Below are positions 58,221-64,000 of a DNA stretch of 64,000 bases, in pieces. The notes beneath the pieces were generated by a model. The model saw only the letters and a program-made list of their open reading frames with translations, searched no databases and was not told the origin of the DNA. Numbering within the stretch: the first letter of the stretch is position 1; each line of letters begins with the position of its first letter. The position numbers and the translations under genes were made by a program. The DNA is from Rhinopomastus cyanomelas (taxonomy: Eukaryota; Chordata; Aves; Bucerotiformes; Rhinopomastidae), in contig VXBP01001824.1 of NCBI GenBank assembly GCA_013400115.1, forward strand, positions 45,829-109,828, written 5' to 3'.

Positions 58221-58622
58221 CAGAGGCATTGAGTGTACCCTCAGCAAGTTTGCTGATGACACCAAGCTGTGTGGTGCAGCAGACACGCTGGAGGGCAGGG
58301 CTGCCATCCAGAGGGACCTGGACAGGCTGGAGAGGTGGACACAAGCCAACCTGATGGGGTTCAACAAGATGAAGTGTAAGGTCCTGCATCTGGGTCAAGG
58401 CAATCCTAGGCACAAATACAGGCTGGGCAGTGACTGGCTGCAGAGTAGCCCTGAGGAGAGGGACTTGGGGGTGCTTGTGGACGAGAGGCTCAACATGAGC
58501 CAGCAGTGTGCTCTTGCAGCCCAGAAGGCAAACTGGATCCTGGGCTGCATCAGGAGAAGTGTGGCCAGCAGATCGAGGGAGGAGATTCTGCCCCTCTACT
58601 CTGCTCTGGTGAGACCCACAGT
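58221..58622 (+). mobile_element. CR1: CR1 LINE internal fragment lacking its 3' end
   Basis: The plus-strand piece starts at the block before the catalytic motif (FADDT codons near 58245-58265) and ends at GGTGAGACCCACA. This is the same CR1 position at which the left neighbour breaks. An open frame (58354-58617) carries FNKMKCKVLHLGQGNPRHKY and GVLVDERLNMSQQCALAAQKAN. No tail follows; unique sequence starts at about 58620. Confidence 0.87.
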
Positions 58623-61018
58623 AATTTGTGCTTGGCTCTTGTAAGTTACTCGAGCAATCAGGAAAATGAGCCAGGCTTTGTGTTGAACTGTCAGTTTAGC
58701 CTACAACAGGCCAAAAATAACGAACAGGAAAGTCATTAAGGAGTATTTTTTCACACTGTGGATTGTGAAAAAGTGGACTTTAAGGAAAGGAATCTCCTTT
58801 CCACACAATTGCAACCCTCTCCACAAAGTCGTTTTGCAGGTATCACTGTTCATGTTGTGTTGCCAGCTCTTTGGCTCGTTTCAGCCAAGCCAAACATTCG
58901 CTGTGCGAGGCTCTGCATAAATGCAGGCACATGCCACTTCCTGGGGCTACATGTGACGAAGGCCACCAGTCACAGTGTGCAAATGGACATGGAATTACAG
59001 TCCCAGGGAGCAGAAGGGCTTTGGTGCTGATTTCCATGGAGGTAGAAATTTACTTCCATAAATGCAGACACAAAAAATCTGTTGATTTGTTTCCTCGAGG
59101 TCAGATAGGAAGTGTCCTTCAAAGTGCTCTGCGGGGTATTTGATTGTCACTGCTTAAGTGGAATTCAGTGCACCTTGGGGCATCCAGGTTTGCACATTCC
59201 CATTTCTTGTTCGAAGCTGGAGATTATCCTTGCAGGGTAATTTTCCATTCACAAAGACAGGATTCTCCTACATCACCTAGGAAACTGAAAACACTTGGTG
59301 CTCACCTTCACTCCACACATAAACAAGAGTGTACAACATGTAGTCCACAAATGGAACACACTGTTTTTGACGATGAATGCACTTAGGGTGGACTTGATGG
59401 CTGCTAATGAATGTTTTCATTCGGCCCCTTTGGGACAGCTTGGAAATGCTGACCACCGGTTGCACGAGCTGAGTGTGTCACCCTTCGGAGCAGCCCAGCA
59501 CAAGGCACAAGACGTTCAGAATCATATTTGTTTCCTTTTTTTGCCAACGGCCCTGTTTTCCAATACAACAGTTTTGTTTCAGTACCTCTCAGTAGGAGAA
59601 AGCAAGACTAAGGCAGGTCTTAGAGCGCTGCAAGCTTGCCCACGTGCTCTGCTGGGCTGCAAGGCTGTGTGGGACATCCATGCACCCCCCACATTGATTA
59701 CATCAAGGTAATAAAATGATGCGTGCCTGTGGCAGAAAAAAGAATGCAGCCTGAATAGAAACAACCCGCCTCAAAACCGTAACTGCAACTGGTTTGTAAA
59801 GCTTTCTGTTGTGTCGTGAGGGAACGAAAAGGTGAGGTGTGCACTTTGCTTTGTGCTGGCGCTGGCTCAGAAGTTGTTTTCCTTCCCCAGCTGCCTTTAA
59901 AAAGTAAAGCCAGAACAAATAAACAAATGAAAAGTAAACAGAAGCCACTTGGGTCTTCCAGTCACCTGCCTTCACAGGGAGATTGTCTTTTAAACCAGGA
60001 GCTCATCGGGTGACTATAAAAATACAAGAAGAGCTGTGCTCTGCACACAGCTCTGCACAGGGCTCAGGGATGCTCAGAGCAGCTCAGCCCGTGGTCACAG
60101 TGCTGTGAAGACACGCACAGGCTGAGGAGCTGAGGCTCAGATCTCTTCCAGGGGATGTTCCCAGGCCTGTGGCAGAAGGACCTTTGCGTGTCACTCTGAG
60201 TCACAAGATCCAGGCAGCATCCACGCAGGAGTGTGCAGCCGCTCATCTGGCTGGGCAGATTTCGCATCCAGCACTGAGATTAATAAACCTGACAGAAGGG
60301 ATATTGTCAAGGCCCCGTTTCCAGGGATTACGAAAGTTCAGCCTGGGACTCACCTCTGATTGTCATGAGGGAGGAAGAGCTTTATGCCATGAATATTTCA
60401 TGACGAAAGTGAGAAAAGGCTTTGCCCTCCAGCAGATTTTATTAGTTAGCACTTTCTACCTCTGGCCGTTGCAGCAAAATCCCAGGTTGAATTTCATGCT
60501 TCCTGAAATACGTCGAAGGAATTCCCCTCTGCTCATCACAAAAGCTGCTTCCCATGGTACAGCATGGAAGGAAGGGTGGGAAAAGAAAAAATCAAAGATA
60601 ATTAGAGGGAGAAAAATGAATAAAATATCACTAAGAAGTTTCCTGCTGTGGTGGTGCGTCAGGGAAATCAAGGAGAAAGCCAGTACCTCAAAGACCCCGT
60701 TTTCAGCCTAGATTTTTTCCTTATGCAGCAAATATACATCCAGTAACCGGTGGGTTAGAGCCAAATAACTTCTATCAGAAAATGTAAAGACCAAAATACT
60801 ATTTAGTTAATACCAAGATCCATAACTGAAAACCAAAAAGTGCTTTCTTAGGCTTTCCCCTCTCTCTCTCCCCCTTTCACCAATGCACTACTTCTCATGA
60901 AAGTGTCCTGCGCCATTGTCAGCAGGTGGACTGAGTACAACATTTGGCCATTTGCCTGCCCATTGTCACGCACAGGTATCTGGTCACATCTGTCCCAAAC
61001 ATTTTACCCAGTGCAGCA
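58623..61018. other. Unique non-coding sequence, about 2.4 kb
   Basis: No coding exon recognised. At 60015-60022 TATAAAAA is followed by a perfect 9-bp hairpin (AGAGCTGTG/CACAGCTCT at 60031-60055). The stretch 60270-60480, with the palindrome-like ATGAATATTTCATGA near 60389, has the look of conserved non-coding DNA. Both are weak impressions. Confidence 0.4.
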
Positions 61019-61705
61019 TGTTGATACATGGATCATTAGGGGTTGAAGAAACCTCCAGGGGTCATCAAGTCAAACTCCGGTGCTCAAACAAGACCGTAAA
61101 ACCTAGGACAGGTCGCAGAGGAACATATCCATATGGGTCTTCAAAGTCTTCAGAGGAGGAGACTCCACAACCTCCCTGGGCAGCCTGTTCCAGTGCTCTG
61201 TAACCCTCACAGTAAAGAAGTTCTTCCTCACACTGAGGTGGAACTTCCTGTGCTCCTGATATGCATTGCCCCTTGTCATAGCATAGGATGCAAGTGAAGA
61301 GATATTGTCTCTTTATTCTTGAAACTAAATTCTCATGGATTTATAGACAGTGACTAATTCCTCTTGTAACCTTCTCCTCTCCAAGCTGGAATGTCCCAGG
61401 TGTCTCGATTTCTCATAAAGTTGGTGCTCCGGTCTCCTAGCCATCCTCATGGCCCTCGTTGGACTCTCTCTATCAGATTTGTTTCTCTTGAACTGGGGAG
61501 CCCATAACTGGACAAAATATTCTAGATGTGGCCTCACTAGGACAGAGTAGAGAGGCAGAAGAACCTCTCTTGGCCTGCTGAACACACCCTTCTTGATCCA
61601 TTCCAGGATTCCATTGACCTTCTTGGTCAAAAGAGCACAGTGCTGTTCCATGGTAAACTCGTTGTCCACAAGATCTCCAAGGTCCCCCTCTCTGGAGGCT
61701 CTCCA
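61019..61705 (-). mobile_element. CR1: CR1 LINE 3' copy, about 690 bp (old)
   Basis: Minus-strand copy with a diverged pre-tail block and most ORF2-end landmarks. The frame 61325-61669 encodes QHCALLTKKVNGILEW, LLPLYSVLVRPHLEYFVQLWAPQ and related CR1 ORF2 sequence, with indels elsewhere. Confidence 0.85.
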
Positions 61706-62084
61706 GTAGATTTTTAAAGGGAATTCTCAAATGGACTGGACTCAAATTTTTCACACCATTTGCTCTTGGAGAGAGCCTTGGATATGGTGGATTTGCTCTA
61801 ACTGCTTTAGGGTACCATGTTTTCATCATTTGAGATATCTCAACGATTAACTGCTCACAACTAACTTTTTTCCACTGAAGAGAGGCTTTTCAGTAAGCCT
61901 AAGCTAATATTTTATTTAAAGTTTTATTTGTCTTCTGATATGTAAAAGATCTTAGTGTATGTTTGAAACACGAAGTTACTGTGTCTGTGTCCGATGTGGA
62001 GGATCTGCTAAGGACAAGAAATTAAAGGATCGTTTATCTAGAAGAAATACGTGCTCGGAGTTAAATCTTACAGGCACAGACAAA
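61706..62084. other. Unique non-coding sequence
   Basis: Nothing recognised. Confidence 0.45.
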
Positions 62085-62227
62085 GAATCACAGAATCATT
62101 AGGGACTGGAAGGGACCTCGAAAGATCATCCAGTCCAATCCCCCTGACACAGCAGCATCACCTAGCCCAAGTCGCACAGGAACACATCCAGGTGGGTTTT
62201 AAACTTCTCCAGTGAAGGAGACTCCCA
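62085..62227 (-). mobile_element. CR1: CR1 LINE 3' fragment (young-type)
   Basis: Minus-strand 3' end of about 140 bp, very similar to 51966 and 63379, truncated just after the AAGGAGACTCC block. Confidence 0.9.
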
Positions 62228-63377
62228 TCTATTGATCTGGAACGTAGAGTGCAGTGCTCACCATTTGGGTTTTTAAACACTGCAATACCCTCTTATATTA
62301 ACAGTCATCAAGGGCAAACTGAGGAGTCGCATTTGGAAAAATAAGAATGAGGATGGCTGTTTCGTGACAAAAGATCAAAGGAAAAACCCATGCAGAAGGG
62401 TGGAGCGGCCTCCTCTGGAAAGGTCAGCTTTCTGTGCGCACCACACACAGGAGAAATGGCAGCCCAGAGCTCTTCCTCTTCTAATTTGCAGGTGATTATA
62501 AGGCTACGGGGAGCTGTCAGTGGCTGGAACATCCCCAGTATAATTACATTAACCTCATCTGGTGAAAACTGAGTGTAAATTACTTCTTAATAAGAAGATT
62601 TAATTGAAGCGGTTCTCAGTCGCCGTGTGACACATTTCTTAGGGAAGATTTGATGTTTTATGTGTATTTATAGTTAATGGTGTCTGGGTTACAAAAATAA
62701 TCCATTCAAAAGCAATTTTACACCTCAGTGATTTTTAAGAATGGACTTCAAAGATGCAGGAATAGTAAGAATTCTTGTCCTCATGGCAGCTATAAATGAT
62801 CTTCAGCCGTGGTAAACGGGAACAGGCACATGGATTTGGGAGTTAAGCATCAGCCAGCCAATTAACTGCAGAAATAACATCCTTCTCCTCAGGATGGAGT
62901 CATCCCTTCCCAGTTGCAGCAGCTCAAATGTCAAATATGTAGTAAATGTTGTGAACGAGACAGAATCAACACCTCTTTGACATATTTTAAACAAAAACAG
63001 TTAGTGGGTTTTTTTAGGGTAATTACGTTATTTGATCGCCCAGCGCAATTTCCTGCCTCCTCCAACGCTGACAAGAGGAAGCGACAGGGGAGAGGGCCCA
63101 AGTACTTTTCAGAACCCTTAGAGAAGACTATAACGATTGGCTGCTGGGGCTTTTCTCCCCCCATCACTGAATTTCTGTGTGCCTTTTACGTAACGCTATC
63201 TTGCCGAATATATTTCATGGCATTTATTTCCTTTAAAATACTTTGAGGTGACAAAAGATGAGAGAACTATAACAGAACTTTCTTGAGCTCAACATTTTTA
63301 TTGAGAGAAAATATATCACCTTCTGATTTATTTATCTCTGAGCTGAACAACACAATTTATAACTTGCTCAGATTATT
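62228..63377. other. Unique non-coding sequence, part possibly conserved
   Basis: No gene recognised. Parts of 62540-62760 and 62980-63250 are AT-rich and non-repetitive with homeodomain-like words (TTTAATTGAAG, GTAATTACG), resembling conserved non-coding DNA. This cannot be tested here. Confidence 0.35.
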
Positions 63378-63736
63378 TCACAGAATCATTGGGGACTGGA
63401 AGGGACCTAGAAAGATCATCCAGTCCAATCCTCCTGACACAGCAGGATCACCCAGACCAAGTCACACAGGAACACATCCAGTCAGGTCTTAAACATCTCC
63501 GGTGAAGGAGACTCCACAACCCTCCTGGGCAGCCTGTTCCAGTGCTCCGTCACCCTCACTGGGAAGAAGTTCCTTCCCATCCTGATGTGGAACCTCCTAT
63601 GTTCCAGCTTACAACCACTGCCCCTCGTCCTATCACTAAATGACACTGAGAAGAGCCTGGCTCCATCCTCCTGACACCCACCCTTCAAATATATATAGAC
63701 ATGAATGAGGCCACCCCTCAGTCTCCTCCAAGCTAT
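63378..63736 (-). mobile_element. CR1: CR1 LINE 3' copy, about 360 bp (young-type)
   Basis: Minus-strand copy with tail, pre-tail block, ORF2 stop and an open C-terminal ORF2 segment (63482-63745 frame, with YLKGGCQEDGARLFSVSFSDRTRG). Its right boundary (CTCCTCCAAGCTA) nearly matches the copy at 52326. Confidence 0.92.
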
Positions 63737-63784
63737 TTGTCTCAAACTGTTTTTTTGCTAGAAGATACTTAAATGTTCTTTAGA

Positions 63785-63828
63785 GAACATTTTTATAGAA
63801 TATTTTTATAGAACATTTATAGAACATA
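63785..63828. repeat. Small AT-rich tandem repeat
   Basis: About three imperfect copies of a TTTTTATAGAACAT-like unit. Confidence 0.6.
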
Positions 63829-63968
63829 ATTCCCTGAAATGACTGATTAATAGGTACACCACTGGTCACAGACACCTTCGACATCCTAGGGAAAGCTTGT
63901 GCACTCAGTCTTTGACTTCTGCCCTGCCCCAAGCTGTATCAGTTGGACTAATAAAAGATGAGACCATA

Positions 63969-64000
63969 CCATAGGATCATAGGATGTTAGGGGTTGGAAG
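63969..64000 (-). mobile_element. CR1: CR1 LINE 3' end cut by the window edge
   Basis: CATAGGATCATAGGATGTTA followed by GGGGTTGGAAG is the start of a minus-strand CR1 3' end; the rest lies outside the window. Confidence 0.8.

Noticed and set aside
60169..60711. 180-codon plus-strand frame
   Set aside because: It starts with GTG and has no family resemblance.

Overview
The window looks like bird nuclear DNA: sparse in genes and dominated by CR1 non-LTR retrotransposon copies ending in the 8-bp ATTCTATG-type tail typical of avian CR1. I see no mammalian L1/Alu-type repeats, no bacterial gene organisation and no complete protein-coding gene. Roughly 12 kb of the 64 kb (an estimate from my boundaries) is recognisable CR1, high for a bird. 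Several copies look young and nearly identical, so a lineage with recent CR1 expansion is plausible (inference; species not identified).

Layout. Bases 1-1100 form a GC- and CpG-rich promoter-like block: a TATA box at 279, a candidate non-coding first exon (about 310-464) with a consensus splice donor, then three GC boxes and a CCAAT box at 809-869. Bases 1100-17850 are unique non-coding DNA with scattered, mostly 5'-truncated CR1 copies and a crowded CR1 cluster at 9338-10650. Bases 17850-21340 hold two long CR1 copies lying tail to tail. The left one carries a 202-bp hAT-type DNA transposon with a perfect 8-bp target duplication. The right one keeps much of the reverse transcriptase reading frame in broken pieces. 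A tRNA-Lys-like SINE with a CR1-like 3' tail sits at 22072-22256.

Bases 22260-33287 are unique sequence plus old CR1 fragments, with a cluster of three perfect AP-1/MAF sites near 23750-23920. A 20-bp minisatellite of about 42 units, interrupted by an assembly gap, fills 33288-34121. Bases 34122-51965 are mostly unique and include an AT-rich, homeodomain-site-rich candidate conserved element (38340-38660) and a knot of four CR1 fragments at 42126-42505 that forms a near-perfect inverted repeat. Bases 51966-64000 alternate CR1 copies with unique DNA. At 57565-58622 two CR1 copies break at the same internal CR1 position, one of them at an undetermined base, which points to collapse in assembly or to recombination.

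How the parts relate. The SINE and many CR1 fragments share a 3' end, as expected if CR1 reverse transcriptase mobilises the SINE. The hAT insertion is younger than its CR1 host. The only likely host-gene component is the promoter/first-exon block at the left edge; the rest reads as intron or intergenic DNA. I found no convincing undescribed gene system. The SINE, the hAT element and the minisatellite are the most interesting objects.
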